A stretch of DNA of 64,000 nucleotides from Neobacillus niacini (GCF_023715785.1 NZ_JAMBOX010000006.1:203566-267565), one strand, 5' to 3'; numbered from the stretch's first letter, positions 35,991 through 45,490 are shown. The notes: a model not told the origin generated them from the letters alone. A program made the numbers and translations.

Positions 35991-38900
35991 ATGAAGCTTC
36001 CGATTATTGGGACAAAGCTGCGCATACCAACAGTAAAGGACGATTTTATTAGGCGGGCCAAGCTTACCCGAAAAATGAAGACAATCCCCAACTATCCGTT
36101 AACAGTTATTCACGCCGGTGCAGGCTATGGAAAAAGCACAGCGATGGCCTTATTTATGAACGATGAAAAAATCTTGGGTTGCTGGTATTCGATTTCCTCA
36201 ATGGATGATGATATTCTTCCGTTTCTCGCACATATCATCCATGCCATCAGAAAAATTGTCCCCCATTTTGGGATGGAATTATCGGCTTATATTGAAACCA
36301 TCGACCGCTATATACGTGAAGAGGAACTAAATTATTTATGTTCACTGTTCATTAATGAACTTCTTGATATCGACTTCGAAATTACCCTGGTTCTCGATGA
36401 CTTTCATCAGATTGAACAATCCTACACGATTAACAGCTGGATGGAAAAACTGCTCGAGCATATTCCCGACAATTTACAAATCGTCATCTCGAGCCGGAGC
36501 CGTCCCGTTTGGAAGCAGCTGACAAAAATGAAGGTAACAGGTCGGTTGTTGGAAATCACTAGAGACGACCTCATTTTAACGATTGAGGAAATGGAATTGC
36601 TGCTTTTAGACCTCTACGGTATCGAGTTGGAGGAACCTCAGCTACAAACCATTTACCAATTGACGGAAGGATGGATTATTGCCCTCTGCATGATTGCCCA
36701 GCAAATTCCGTTGAAATCGGATATTTCCGATTTTTTTGCCCACTCTACCCACTCCCTAACCGAGTTTTTCCAGTACTTGGTCATGGAGGTTTTTGCAAAG
36801 CAGCCGCCGATGATTCAGCAGTTTCTTGAACAAACCTCGATTTTTGAAGAGATCGACGAGGAGCTGTGTGTCGAGGTGATCGGCTTTCAAGCAGCTTCAA
36901 GCCTGCTTGAGCAGTTGAAGGAGCGAAATTTATTTATTCAAAAGGTGGGCCAGAATCATTATCGCTACCATGCCCTTTTTAAAGAATTTTTGGAAAAGCA
37001 GTTTCAAACGAATAATCCGAGAAATTATGCCATGCTTCATGAAAGATGTGCCCGATTCTATGAAAAAAGAAAGATGTTGGAGAAGGCGCTTTATCATTAT
37101 CAAAGACTCCATCACACCAAAGCGATGGCTGCAATACTGCAGGAGAATGGTTTCCGGATGCTTGAAAACGGCAAGCTTGAGAGCTTGTCCGATCATTTGG
37201 CAAAAATAGCCGATGAAGAGCTGGGGACGTATTATCAATTATGGCTGCTGAAAGCGGAGGTCTGCCGCTATCGTTCCCAATATTCCGAGGCTGAACGTTT
37301 TTATCAACTTGCCTATGATGGGGCGTCGAAAGAACAGGATTTTCTTGGAATGAGCAAGGCGCTCGAGGGAAAGGCGAAAATTTATTTGGATACGATTCAG
37401 CCGCAACATGCCGAGCGTCTATTATATGAAGCAATCAGCCACCGTGAGAAAAGCAGAACGCCAGCCGAAGAAAGCGGGAAGCTGTATGAATTGTTGTCGG
37501 AAAACCTGTTAAACTCTGGAAAGGCGCAAAAAGCGGAGAAGTGGCTGGAAAAGGCGAAGGAAACAAATCATGCCGACCTTGATGGCAGTCTTGAAGCAAG
37601 ACTCTATTTGCGGACGGGCCGGTTTGAAATGGCAAAGAAATTCCTTTACAAGAAAAAGGCAGAACTCGAAGGAACAAAACCTTCCAATTTGCCTCAGGCT
37701 CACCGTGAAATAGACTTGTTGTTATCCATCATTGAGGCCTTTACAGGCGAAGGAAACAAAGCGAAGGAACTTGCACAGGCAGGAATTCAACTGGGCATCA
37801 GTTTAAAGGCACCGTTTGTCGAGGCGTGCGGTTGGATTCGCATGGGTCATGCCGTACAAATCCTCAATAAATACGATGCTGCCTTGGCGGAAAATTGCTA
37901 TCAAACAGCCCTTGAGCTGATGGGCAATTTAAATGTCTCGCGCGGGAAAGCCGAACCGTTGATGGGCCTGTGCGTTTTATATGGAGTACGAGGTGAATAT
38001 GAGCGGGCCATCACTGCCGGAAGACTCGCCTTGCTGGAAACCGAAAAAGTCCATGATGTTTGGCTTTCTGCCATGATTATGCTTGGCATGGGGATTGCCA
38101 GTGTTTATAATGATCGACTGTCAAAAGCGTTGAATTACCTTGACCAGGCTGGAATGCTATTCCGCGAGTGCGAGGATTCCTATGGGCAAATGCTGAGCGC
38201 GTTTTGGCTGGCCCATTGCTTTTATCTTGAAAAAAAGCAATCTGAAATGCTAAGGTATGCAGATTCCTTTTTAAGTCTTATTCAGCTGCATGACTATGAG
38301 TTCTTTTTTCATAAGCGTTCTGTTTTTGGCCCAAGGGATTTGCAAGTATTTGTGCCGCTCTTGCTTCAATGCCTAAAGGAAGGCAGCCAAAAGGCATATG
38401 GAGCAAAAATCCTGCAGGATATGGGAATAACCGCACTCGAATCACATCCTGGCTATTCGATCCGGGTCCAGACCCTGGGCCAATTTAAAATTTGGCTGGG
38501 TGATAAGGAGTTTGGCGAGAGGGATTGGCAGCGGGAAAAAGCCAAGGAATTATTTCAATTGCTCATCACGACAGGTGAATTAATTGCCAAAGAGGAAATT
38601 CTCTCCATACTCTGGCCCAATCAGGAAAAGAAAAGTGCGGACCGCGATTTTAAGGTCGCCTTAAATAGTCTTCATCATGTGCTGGAACCGGAACGAAAAG
38701 CAAGGGGAGCGCCATTTTTTATTATCAGGGATGGGAGTTTCTATGGTCTTAACCCGCTTGCGGTTATCGAAGTAGATACAGAGCAATTTCAAACATGGGT
38801 TCAAAATGGTCTTGATGAATCAGACCAGAATAAAGCCGAAAACTATTTGGAAAAGGGACTTTCCTTTTATCAGGGGGATTATTTGCCAGAGCGGCGTTAT

Positions 38901-39230
38901 GATGATTGGTGCATCAGCAAACGGGAAAGTATGCTTGTTTATTTTTTGCGGGGAGCCGAGAAAATGGCCCAAATTTCTGTCCGCAATGAAAATTACGACC
39001 GGGCCATTTTCTGGTGTGAAAAGATACTGGAGCGGGACCGTACCTGGGAAGAAGCCTATCGTCTGCTGATGTATTGTTATTATCGAAAAAATAACCGCCC
39101 GCAGGCATTGAAATGGTATAAAAAGTGTACAGATGTCCTGGAGGAGGAGCTGGGGGTAACGCCCCTCGAACCGACAAAGCATATGTACGAAATGATTATC
39201 CAATCAGACAGCTATATAAAGCCGCTCTAA
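35991..39230 (+). CDS. Large MalT/LuxR-like ATPase regulator with C-terminal BTAD domain
   Basis: 1079 residues from ATG 35991 (after GAAGGGGGCG). Order: a STAND/NTPase region with Walker A HAGAGYGKST at 41-50 and Walker B LVLDDFH near 130; a winged region ending the ATPase (about 250-340); a long TPR-like helical array from about 350 to 820; then an OmpR-type winged helix (VQTLGQFKIWLGDKEF, near 825-910) and a bacterial transcriptional activator domain to the end (LSFYQGDYLPE, ILERDRTWEEAYRLLMYC). MalT-type proteins sense an inducer through the TPR region and activate transcription using ATP. It directly precedes a Liv-type importer and catabolic genes, which it probably controls. The inducer is unknown. 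Confidence 0.85.
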   Translation: MKLPIIGTKLRIPTVKDDFIRRAKLTRKMKTIPNYPLTVIHAGAGYGKSTAMALFMNDEKILGCWYSISSMDDDILPFLAHIIHAIRKIVPHFGMELSAYIETIDRYIREEELNYLCSLFINELLDIDFEITLVLDDFHQIEQSYTINSWMEKLLEHIPDNLQIVISSRSRPVWKQLTKMKVTGRLLEITRDDLILTIEEMELLLLDLYGIELEEPQLQTIYQLTEGWIIALCMIAQQIPLKSDISDFFAHSTHSLTEFFQYLVMEVFAKQPPMIQQFLEQTSIFEEIDEELCVEVIGFQAASSLLEQLKERNLFIQKVGQNHYRYHALFKEFLEKQFQTNNPRNYAMLHERCARFYEKRKMLEKALYHYQRLHHTKAMAAILQENGFRMLENGKLESLSDHLAKIADEELGTYYQLWLLKAEVCRYRSQYSEAERFYQLAYDGASKEQDFLGMSKALEGKAKIYLDTIQPQHAERLLYEAISHREKSRTPAEESGKLYELLSENLLNSGKAQKAEKWLEKAKETNHADLDGSLEARLYLRTGRFEMAKKFLYKKKAELEGTKPSNLPQAHREIDLLLSIIEAFTGEGNKAKELAQAGIQLGISLKAPFVEACGWIRMGHAVQILNKYDAALAENCYQTALELMGNLNVSRGKAEPLMGLCVLYGVRGEYERAITAGRLALLETEKVHDVWLSAMIMLGMGIASVYNDRLSKALNYLDQAGMLFRECEDSYGQMLSAFWLAHCFYLEKKQSEMLRYADSFLSLIQLHDYEFFFHKRSVFGPRDLQVFVPLLLQCLKEGSQKAYGAKILQDMGITALESHPGYSIRVQTLGQFKIWLGDKEFGERDWQREKAKELFQLLITTGELIAKEEILSILWPNQEKKSADRDFKVALNSLHHVLEPERKARGAPFFIIRDGSFYGLNPLAVIEVDTEQFQTWVQNGLDESDQNKAENYLEKGLSFYQGDYLPERRYDDWCISKRESMLVYFLRGAEKMAQISVRNENYDRAIFWCEKILERDRTWEEAYRLLMYCYYRKNNRPQALKWYKKCTDVLEEELGVTPLEPTKHMYEMIIQSDSYIKPL

Positions 39231-39260
39231 ACAGCCTGACGACCAAGCTGTTTTTTTTTT
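39229..39260 (+). terminator. Intrinsic terminator after the large regulator
   Basis: AAACAGC and GCTGTTT pair around an eleven-base loop, followed by a run of eight or more T. It separates the regulator from the importer operon. Confidence 0.8.
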
Positions 39261-39342
39261 GTAACTTCTATGTAACTCTCTTTTTTTATGATAAGTCCAA
39301 AGCAATACAATCAAATTTTTAAAATTTTAAGGGGGAAGAACA

Positions 39343-40584
39343 TTGAAGGGAAACCGGAAGAAATGGGCATTTTTAGGGTTACTTATTTTTATGATGTTGT
39401 TTGCAAGCGCATGCAGCTCCGACAAGTCGTCATCAGATCCAAAGGAAGGCGGCGATGATAAGAAGGCGGAGACGAAGGAACCAATCAAGATTGGGGTGCT
39501 TGCATCCAAGACAGGCGCGCTTGAGTCCTACGGCAAGCAAACATTGAGGGGCTTTGAGCTGGGCTTGGAATATGCCACTGACGGCAAGATGGAAGTCGAC
39601 GGAAGAAAAATTGAATTTTTTGTAGAAGATACGGAAACAAAGCCTGAAGTCGCTGTTCAAAAAGCAACAAAACTACTAGAGGAAGATAAAGTAGATTTCT
39701 TAGTTGGATCGTCAAGCTCTGCGGACACGCTGGCAGTCCTGCCGCTGGCCGAGGAATATCAAAAAATCATGGTAGTAGAACCGGCTGCAGCCGACACCAT
39801 TACAGGTTCCGAATTTAATAAGTATATTTTCCGTACCGCACGAAACTCTTCCCAGGATGCTGTGGCTGGTGCCGCCGCGATTGCCAAAAAAGGTGTGAAA
39901 ATCGCGACCCTAGCTCCTGACTATTCATTTGGACGAGATGGTGTTGCCGCATTTAAAGAAGCGGCTAAGAAGCTAGGCGCCGATATCGTCAAGGAGGAAT
40001 ACGCCGACCCAGCAGCTACCGATTTCACTTCCAACATCCAAAAAATAATTGATGCCAAACCTGATTACCTGTTTGTTGTCTGGGCCGGGGCGAACTCTCC
40101 ATGGAAGCAAATTGCCGATATGAAGGTTCAGGATAAAGGCATCAAGATTTCAACTGGTGCACCAGATATTGCGGCATTGGCAACAATGGAGCCGTTGGTT
40201 GGTATGGAAGGCTTCACCGTTTATTATCATGACCTGCCAAAAAATAAAATCAATGATTGGTTGGTAACTGAACACAAGAAACGCTTTAATAATGAAGTGC
40301 CAGACCTGTTTACACCGGGCGGAATGAGTGCGGCAATCGCCATCGTTGAAGCTGTCAAGAAAACAAAGGGCGATACGGATGGGGATACGCTGATTAAAGC
40401 AATGGAAGGCTTGAGCTTTGAAAGCCCAAAAGGAAAAATGACATTCAGACCTGAGGACCACCAAGCATTACAAGCACTATATGCCATTAAGCTTGAGAAA
40501 AAGGACGGTGTCCCATATCCGGTTCCAGTGCTGATGCGTGAGTTGAATCCGGAGGAAACAGCTCCGCCAATTCGAAATAAATAG
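39343..40584 (+). CDS. Liv-type ABC transporter substrate-binding lipoprotein
   Basis: 413 residues from a TTG at 39343, nine bases after GGGGGAAG. A lipoprotein signal (WAFLGLLIFMMLFASACSS, Cys near residue 25) and an acidic/serine linker lead to a type I periplasmic-binding fold: IKIGVLASKTGALESYGKQ, a ligand-region VGSSSSADTLAVLPLA and FRTARNSSQDAVAGA. The family binds branched-chain amino acids, amides, urea or aromatic acids outside the membrane and delivers them to the LivHMGF permease encoded next. A hairpin follows before the ATPase gene, as often seen where the binding protein is made in excess. The ligand is not predictable; nearby hydrolase and ligase genes argue for a carboxylic or ester compound. 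Confidence 0.87.
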   Translation: MKGNRKKWAFLGLLIFMMLFASACSSDKSSSDPKEGGDDKKAETKEPIKIGVLASKTGALESYGKQTLRGFELGLEYATDGKMEVDGRKIEFFVEDTETKPEVAVQKATKLLEEDKVDFLVGSSSSADTLAVLPLAEEYQKIMVVEPAAADTITGSEFNKYIFRTARNSSQDAVAGAAAIAKKGVKIATLAPDYSFGRDGVAAFKEAAKKLGADIVKEEYADPAATDFTSNIQKIIDAKPDYLFVVWAGANSPWKQIADMKVQDKGIKISTGAPDIAALATMEPLVGMEGFTVYYHDLPKNKINDWLVTEHKKRFNNEVPDLFTPGGMSAAIAIVEAVKKTKGDTDGDTLIKAMEGLSFESPKGKMTFRPEDHQALQALYAIKLEKKDGVPYPVPVLMRELNPEETAPPIRNK

Positions 40585-40593
40585 AAAAATAAG

Positions 40594-40626
40594 GGGGACT
40601 GACCGTGTATGTGCCGGTCCCTCTTT
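40594..40626 (+). terminator. Attenuating stem-loop after the binding-protein gene
   Basis: GGGGGACTGACCG and CGGTCCCTC form an interrupted stem followed by TTTTC. Probably partial termination, giving more binding protein than permease. Confidence 0.45.
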
Positions 40627-40658
40627 TCATTATTTTTAACTGAGAGGCGGTGCCATAA

Positions 40659-41414
40659 ATGACGGCATTGATTGAAACAAAGGATTTAACCATAACTTTT
40701 GGCGGACATACCGCGGTCGACTCGGTGACGATTACTGTTCCGGAAAAGAAGTTCAAGTCGATCATCGGGCCAAACGGTGCAGGTAAAACAACATTTTTTA
40801 ATTTGTTAAGCGGCCAGCTATCCCCGACAAAAGGCAGCATCTACTACCGCGGAAAAGATATTACCCGCCTTTCCCCGACAAAACGGACACGGGAAGGGAT
40901 TGGCCGTTCGTTTCAAATTACCAACGTGTTTCCTAATTTAACTGTTTTGGAGAATGTAAGATTGGCAGTGCAATCACAGGCAGGTGTTCGTTATCAAATG
41001 CTGTTTCATTATAAAAAATACCACGACTTTGAAGAAAAAGCATTGGAATGGCTGAAGCTTGTGCTGCTTGATGATAAAAAGGATTCCTTGGCAAGCAATT
41101 TGGCACATGGCGAAAAGCGCAAGCTTGAAATTGCGATGCTGCTGGCTTTGGAGACGGAGCTTCTGTTGTTGGATGAGCCGACGGCAGGAATGTCCCTTGA
41201 AGAGGTCCCGGCGATTTTGGAAGTAATCAAGCGGATTAAGGAGCAAGGGAACCGAACGATTATCCTGATTGAACACAAGATGGATATGATCCTAGATTTG
41301 TCGGATTCCGTTATGGTGCTGTTTAATGGCCGGCTGCTTGCCGATGGCACTCCAGAGGAAATCATGAAAAATGAAACGGTTCAATCCGCTTATTTAGGGG
41401 GGGTGTACGAATGA
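40659..41414 (+). CDS. Liv-type ABC transporter ATPase (LivG-like)
   Basis: 251 residues, ATG after GAGAGGCGG. Walker A is GPNGAGKTTFFNLLSG, the signature is LAHGEKRKLEIAMLLA, and Walker B is LLLLDEPTAGMS. The string GRSFQITNVFPNLTVLENVR is typical of LivG. It pairs with the LivF-like ATPase that follows (ATGA overlap at 41411) to power the LivHM permease. Complete; no missing catalytic residues. Confidence 0.92.
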   Translation: MTALIETKDLTITFGGHTAVDSVTITVPEKKFKSIIGPNGAGKTTFFNLLSGQLSPTKGSIYYRGKDITRLSPTKRTREGIGRSFQITNVFPNLTVLENVRLAVQSQAGVRYQMLFHYKKYHDFEEKALEWLKLVLLDDKKDSLASNLAHGEKRKLEIAMLLALETELLLLDEPTAGMSLEEVPAILEVIKRIKEQGNRTIILIEHKMDMILDLSDSVMVLFNGRLLADGTPEEIMKNETVQSAYLGGVYE

Positions 41415-42118
41415 GCGACTTGTTGACACTAAACGGTGTGGAAACCCATATCGGCCAATATCATATTCTTCAAGGTATTTCACTGGAAGTTAAGCAAGGG
41501 GAAGTTACGGTCCTCCTTGGCAGAAACGGGGCGGGAAAAACAACCACGTTACGAACAATTATGGGGTTTTCGCCTGCAACGAAAGGCAGCGTCATGTTTA
41601 AAGGTGATACGATTCACACTCTTCCAACGTACACCATTGCCAAAAGAGGAATCGGCTATGTCCCGGAGGATCAAGGGATTTTTGCCGGATTAACCGTTGA
41701 GGAAAATATGAAGGTAGCGATCCAAAAGGATAATGAAGAGACAGCCAAACGGATGAATTGGATACTGGAGTTATTTCCCGACTTGAAAAAGTTTTGGAAA
41801 AAACCCGGCGGCCTATTAAGCGGGGGGCAAAAGCAAATGCTGGCGATTGCCAGAGCCTATATCAACGAAAATGAACTGCTGTTGATTGATGAGCCAAGCA
41901 AGGGGTTAGCCCCGATTGTCGTCGAGAAGGTGATGGAGTCAATCATGCAGATGAAGGAGCAGACAACGATCGTGTTGGTCGAGCAAAACTTTATGATGGC
42001 CAGCACAATTGGCGATCGGTTTTACATTATCGATGATGGCCGCACCGTCAGTCATGGCTCGATGCAGGAATTAAAACAGGATGAAGAAAAGAAGCGCAAA
42101 TATTTGGGCATCGCGTAG
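41411..42118 (+). CDS. Liv-type ABC transporter ATPase (LivF-like)
   Basis: 235 residues, start overlapping the previous stop. Walker A GRNGAGKTTTLRTIMG, signature LLSGGQKQMLAIARA and Walker B LLLIDEPSKGLAP are present; VPEDQGIFAGLTVEENM is the LivF-type Q-loop region. Forms the ATPase dimer with the LivG-like protein. Confidence 0.92.
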   Translation: MSDLLTLNGVETHIGQYHILQGISLEVKQGEVTVLLGRNGAGKTTTLRTIMGFSPATKGSVMFKGDTIHTLPTYTIAKRGIGYVPEDQGIFAGLTVEENMKVAIQKDNEETAKRMNWILELFPDLKKFWKKPGGLLSGGQKQMLAIARAYINENELLLIDEPSKGLAPIVVEKVMESIMQMKEQTTIVLVEQNFMMASTIGDRFYIIDDGRTVSHGSMQELKQDEEKKRKYLGIA

Positions 42119-42136
42119 GAAAGGAGGACGGAGCAG

Positions 42137-42997
42137 GTGGATTTATTTTTCAATTTAACGTTAAATGGGCTGGCAACAGGAATGCTGATTTTTCTACTGG
42201 CAGCGGGTTTGACGCTGATTTTTGGCTTAATGGATGTGCTTAACTTTGCTCACGGCGGGTTATTTGCTTGGGGAGCCTACAGCGGGCTGTGGGTATACAG
42301 CCAAACGGGCAGCTTCCTAATCGGTATCGCTGGTGCGATTCTGACTGGCTTCCTGCTCGGAATTATAACGGAAAAATGGATCATTAAACCGGTGTATGGC
42401 AATCATGTTCAGCAAATTTTGATTACCTTGGGTCTGATGCTTGTGTTATCGGAAATGCTGAAGGTGGTTTGGGGACCGAATCAACTAACCGCCAACCCGC
42501 CTGATTATTTAGTGGGAGCCTGGGAAGTGGGCGATGTCATCATTATCAAATACCGTGTGTTTATTATATTTGTCGGTCTGCTAATATTTGGCGGGGTCCA
42601 ATATTTATTGAAAAAAACGAAAATTGGCCTCGTTGTCCGCGCCGGTGTTATGAACAAGGAAATGGTGCAGGCATTGGGCATTAATATTCAAAAGGTGTTT
42701 ATGTTTGTGTTTATGATCGGTTCGGGCATGGCAGCGCTTGGCGGCGTTCTCCTGGGCCCATATTCCGGTGTGATTCATGCCGGGATGGGGATGGAATTCG
42801 CGATTCTTGCATTTATCGTTGTGGTGATCGGCGGAATGGGGAATTTCAAAGGGTCCATCCTGGCCGCGATCTTAGTGGGACTGTCCGGGTCGTTTATGGC
42901 CTATTATGTACCGGATCTGTCACTTGCGGTCAATATGCTGTTAATGGCTGTTGTGTTATTGGTACGGCCGCAGGGTCTATTCGGGGCAAAGGGGTGA
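42137..42997 (+). CDS. Liv-type ABC transporter permease (LivH-like)
   Basis: 286 residues from a GTG at 42137 preceded by AAAGGAGG. About eight membrane helices. LNGLATGMLIFLLAAGLTLIFG at the start (seen as GLTLIFGLMDVLNFAHG), the loop MNKEMVQALGINIQKVF, and VVIGGMGNFKGSILAA near the C-terminus are LivH signatures. Forms the membrane channel with the LivM-like protein. Confidence 0.92.
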   Translation: MDLFFNLTLNGLATGMLIFLLAAGLTLIFGLMDVLNFAHGGLFAWGAYSGLWVYSQTGSFLIGIAGAILTGFLLGIITEKWIIKPVYGNHVQQILITLGLMLVLSEMLKVVWGPNQLTANPPDYLVGAWEVGDVIIIKYRVFIIFVGLLIFGGVQYLLKKTKIGLVVRAGVMNKEMVQALGINIQKVFMFVFMIGSGMAALGGVLLGPYSGVIHAGMGMEFAILAFIVVVIGGMGNFKGSILAAILVGLSGSFMAYYVPDLSLAVNMLLMAVVLLVRPQGLFGAKG

Positions 42998-43001
42998 GGA
43001 A

Positions 43002-44000
43002 ATGAAGTGGATACAAACGAATAAAGGCACTTCCATGTTTTGGCTAGTTACTGCCTTTCTGCTGGTACTGCCATTTGTCTATGAATCTAGAAACTTGATG
43101 ATCTTGCTGACGCAAATCTTTATTTTTTCAGTATTTGCTATGAGTTACGATCTTTTGCTCGGCTTTACGGGAATTGTCTCGTTTGGGCATGCGATGTTTT
43201 TTGGAATCGGCGCCTATTCGATTGGGATTTTTATGAAACGTTTTGAGCCGACAATGGTCCATTTTTTGCTGGCACTAGTGGCGACGCTTGTTTTAACCGC
43301 GGCAATCAGCTTTATAGTCGGTTTACTGACGCTCAGGTTAAAAAGTCATTTCTATGCGATGCTGACGTTGTCCCTGTCCGGCTTGTTTTTGGTGCTGGCG
43401 GAAAAATGGCGCAGCTTGACGTATGGAAATGACGGCTTTACCTTTAGGATTCCTGAGCCATTTATTGACCGAACCCATTACTATCTGCTCTGCTTGGCAG
43501 TAATGGCCGCGGCGTTCATGCTGCTGAAACGGTTTACCAATTCCCCGTTGGGCCGGGTGCTGCAGGCAATTCGAGAAAATGAGCAGCGGACAGAATCATT
43601 GGGCTTCCAAGTGCTGCATTATAAAATTGCTGCCAGTGTCGTTTCCGGAGTTCTAGCCGGGATGGCTGGCATACTTTATGCCATGTCATTACGGTTTGTC
43701 AACACGAGTGTGTTTTCGATGGATATCACCCTTGATGCGTTATTGATGACGATTATCGGCGGGGTCGGCACACTGTACGGGGCGATGATTGGCGCTGGCT
43801 TAATCGAATTTGCCCACGACTGGTTGACTGAACTCGCAAAAGAGCATGCCATTTTTGAACGGTGGATTATATTTTTTGGAATTATCTATATCCTGGTCGT
43901 GATGTTTTTCCCGAAAGGAATTGTTGGAACATTAAGGAACGTTTCTTTCAGGCGGAAAAAGCCGGAGCCGGCAAAAAAGGCGGAAAAATTGGCAGGTTAG
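43002..44000 (+). CDS. Liv-type ABC transporter permease (LivM-like)
   Basis: 332 residues from the ATG at 43002, seven bases after GGGGTGAGG; a longer frame from 42951 inside livH is not used. Ten or so membrane segments with SYDLLLGFTGIVSFGHAMFFGIGAY (core FTGIVSFGHAMFFG), RVLQAIRENEQRTESLGF for the coupling loop, and TIIGGVGTLYGAMIGA. It ends in a basic cytosolic tail. Completes a five-part importer with the four preceding genes. Confidence 0.92.
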   Translation: MKWIQTNKGTSMFWLVTAFLLVLPFVYESRNLMILLTQIFIFSVFAMSYDLLLGFTGIVSFGHAMFFGIGAYSIGIFMKRFEPTMVHFLLALVATLVLTAAISFIVGLLTLRLKSHFYAMLTLSLSGLFLVLAEKWRSLTYGNDGFTFRIPEPFIDRTHYYLLCLAVMAAAFMLLKRFTNSPLGRVLQAIRENEQRTESLGFQVLHYKIAASVVSGVLAGMAGILYAMSLRFVNTSVFSMDITLDALLMTIIGGVGTLYGAMIGAGLIEFAHDWLTELAKEHAIFERWIIFFGIIYILVVMFFPKGIVGTLRNVSFRRKKPEPAKKAEKLAG

Positions 44001-44014
44001 AGGGAGGAATTCGG

Positions 44015-44194
44015 GTGGATATGAAAGCAATTACCTCCTTCGTTGTCCGCTTTCAAATGGCAGGGGTCGAAAGCGAAACAGGAGAGCGGCAATGGCGGAT
44101 CAAGGTGACCCATGTCCAGGAGGATCGGGAGACATTATTTGAATCAATTGAAGAAGCGATGACCTTTATGAAGGAAATTGCGGAAGATTCATAG
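44015..44194 (+). CDS. Small conserved-looking protein of unknown function
   Basis: 59 residues from a GTG at 44015, behind GGGAGGA; the open frame to its left lies inside livM and is not used. The protein is a charged, single-domain alpha/beta-looking sequence (TSFVVRFQMAGVESETGERQ, then RIKVTHVQEDRETLF and EAMTFMKEI). No cysteine motif, signal or membrane segment. It sits 14 bases after the permease and 35 before the alpha/beta hydrolase, so it belongs to the operon. I do not recognise a family; an accessory subunit or a substrate-specific helper is possible, but nothing shows it. Confidence 0.65.
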   Translation: MDMKAITSFVVRFQMAGVESETGERQWRIKVTHVQEDRETLFESIEEAMTFMKEIAEDS

Positions 44195-44229
44195 AATAGT
44201 AACATTAATTAGGGAAAGGGATGAGGAAG

Positions 44230-45132
44230 ATGGTAAATATGGCAGTAAAAAGTGTCGAGCTGTCAAATGGGGAAACGCTTTATTACCGTGAAAGGGATGG
44301 CGGAGAAATTAAAGTATTATTAATCCATGGGAATATGACCTCATCAAAGCACTGGGATCTTGTGCTCGAAAACATGGACGCGAAGTATAAACTTTATGCC
44401 GTTGATTTACGGGGCTTCGGCTTGTCCACCTACAATAAGCTGGTTATGTCGATTAAAGACTTTTCCGATGATGTGAAACTGTTCGTGGATGCGATCGGAC
44501 TAAATGATTTTGCTGCAGTTGGCTGGTCAACCGGCGGAGCGGTCGCGATGCAATTTGTCGTCGATTACCCGGGCTATTGCAATAAGCTGATATTATTGGC
44601 GTCGGAATCGACTCGGGGGTATCCGTTTGTCGGCAAGTTGAATGATACTGATGAGCCGCGCCGTTTTACCACGCATGATGAAATTAAACGCGATCTTATG
44701 GTTACACTTCCAGTACAGACCGCCTATGATACGAACAATGTGGAACTGCTCAAGCTAATTTGGAACGCGGTGATTTACACGCATAACCAGCCTGCGCCCG
44801 AGCTTTATGATGAGTATGTTCAGGATATGCGGACCCAGCGGAATTTGGCCGAAGTGCATCACTGCAATAATACTTTTAATATCAGCCATCACCATAACGG
44901 ACTCGTTGCAGGGAATGGTAAAGTGGATGATATTAATGTTCCGGTGCTGGTCCTCTATGGGGAGCGCGATATGGTTGTTCCACGGGCAATGACAATGGAA
45001 TTGATTGAGGATCTTGGGGATAAAGCGACTGTTGTTGAGTTGAAAAATTGCGGCCATTCGGCATTGGTGGATGACCTGCCGCAATTGCTGGGGGCAATGG
45101 AACAGTTTTTGGAAAAAGAAGTTCAGGTTTAG
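44230..45132 (+). CDS. Alpha/beta-fold hydrolase
   Basis: About 300 residues; ATG 44230 is nine bases after AAAGGG, while ATG 44221 abuts it and ATG 44239 is also possible. VLLIHGNMTSSKHWD carries the oxyanion turn, VGWSTGGAVAMQF the nucleophile Ser in GxSxGG, LVLYGERDMVVP the acid Asp, and LKNCGHSALVDDLP the His. All three catalytic residues are visible. The family covers esterases, lactonases, C-C hydrolases and haloperoxidases. As the last gene of the importer operon it may hydrolyse the imported ester or lactone, with the acyl-CoA ligase downstream activating the freed acid. That pathway is inference. Confidence 0.82.
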   Translation: MVNMAVKSVELSNGETLYYRERDGGEIKVLLIHGNMTSSKHWDLVLENMDAKYKLYAVDLRGFGLSTYNKLVMSIKDFSDDVKLFVDAIGLNDFAAVGWSTGGAVAMQFVVDYPGYCNKLILLASESTRGYPFVGKLNDTDEPRRFTTHDEIKRDLMVTLPVQTAYDTNNVELLKLIWNAVIYTHNQPAPELYDEYVQDMRTQRNLAEVHHCNNTFNISHHHNGLVAGNGKVDDINVPVLVLYGERDMVVPRAMTMELIEDLGDKATVVELKNCGHSALVDDLPQLLGAMEQFLEKEVQV

Positions 45133-45141
45133 TAGTTATGT

Positions 45142-45167
45142 GGCGGCCTTTTGGGGCCGTTTTTTTG
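45142..45167 (+). terminator. Intrinsic terminator after the hydrolase gene
   Basis: CGGCC and GGCCG pair around TTTTGG, with outer wobble pairs, followed by TTTTTTTG. Confidence 0.75.
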
Positions 45168-45192
45168 ACTTTTGGAATATATGCCTAAAAAA

Positions 45193-45417
45193 TGTCGTGA
45201 GATTATGGAATTTTGTAGTGAAACCCTAAAAATTTGTCGTGAAGGTACAATTTTTTGTAGTGAGGGATGAAGGAAAATGAGTATTTTCCAGTTTATTCTA
45301 AAAATTGTAGTGGCACTTCAGATTTTTGCAGTGAAACCCTAAAAATATGTTGTAAGTGTACAATTATTTGTAGTGAATACCTAATTTTTTGTCGTGTACC
45401 CCAATATTCTGTCGTAA
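45193..45417. repeat. 21-nt periodic array of TGTMGTGA motifs
   Basis: Ten copies of TGTMGTGA (some with one or two changes) start at 45193, 45214, 45235, 45256, 45306, 45327, 45348, 45369, 45390 and 45410. Eight of the nine intervals are 20 or 21 bases; one gap of 50 follows the fourth copy. Each copy is preceded by an A/T-rich run. A larger unit (AAACCCTAAAAAT, then GTACAATT) is repeated around 45220-45256 and 45335-45369. It lies in the 358-base gap between the hydrolase terminator and the acyl-CoA ligase gene. Function unknown. Confidence 0.75.
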
Positions 45418-45490
45418 GTTGCACCGATGTAACTCCCCTGTAACCGCCCCCGGCTAAAATAGTACCATCTAGTAGTGAAGGAGCGAATTT

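Noticed and set aside
45193..45417. The 21-nt array as a heptad-repeat coding sequence or CRISPR
   Set aside because: Because 21 nt is seven codons, short heptad-like frames appear, but stops interrupt them and no start signal exists; the repeats are too short and unspaced for CRISPR. No CRISPR array was seen anywhere in the window.
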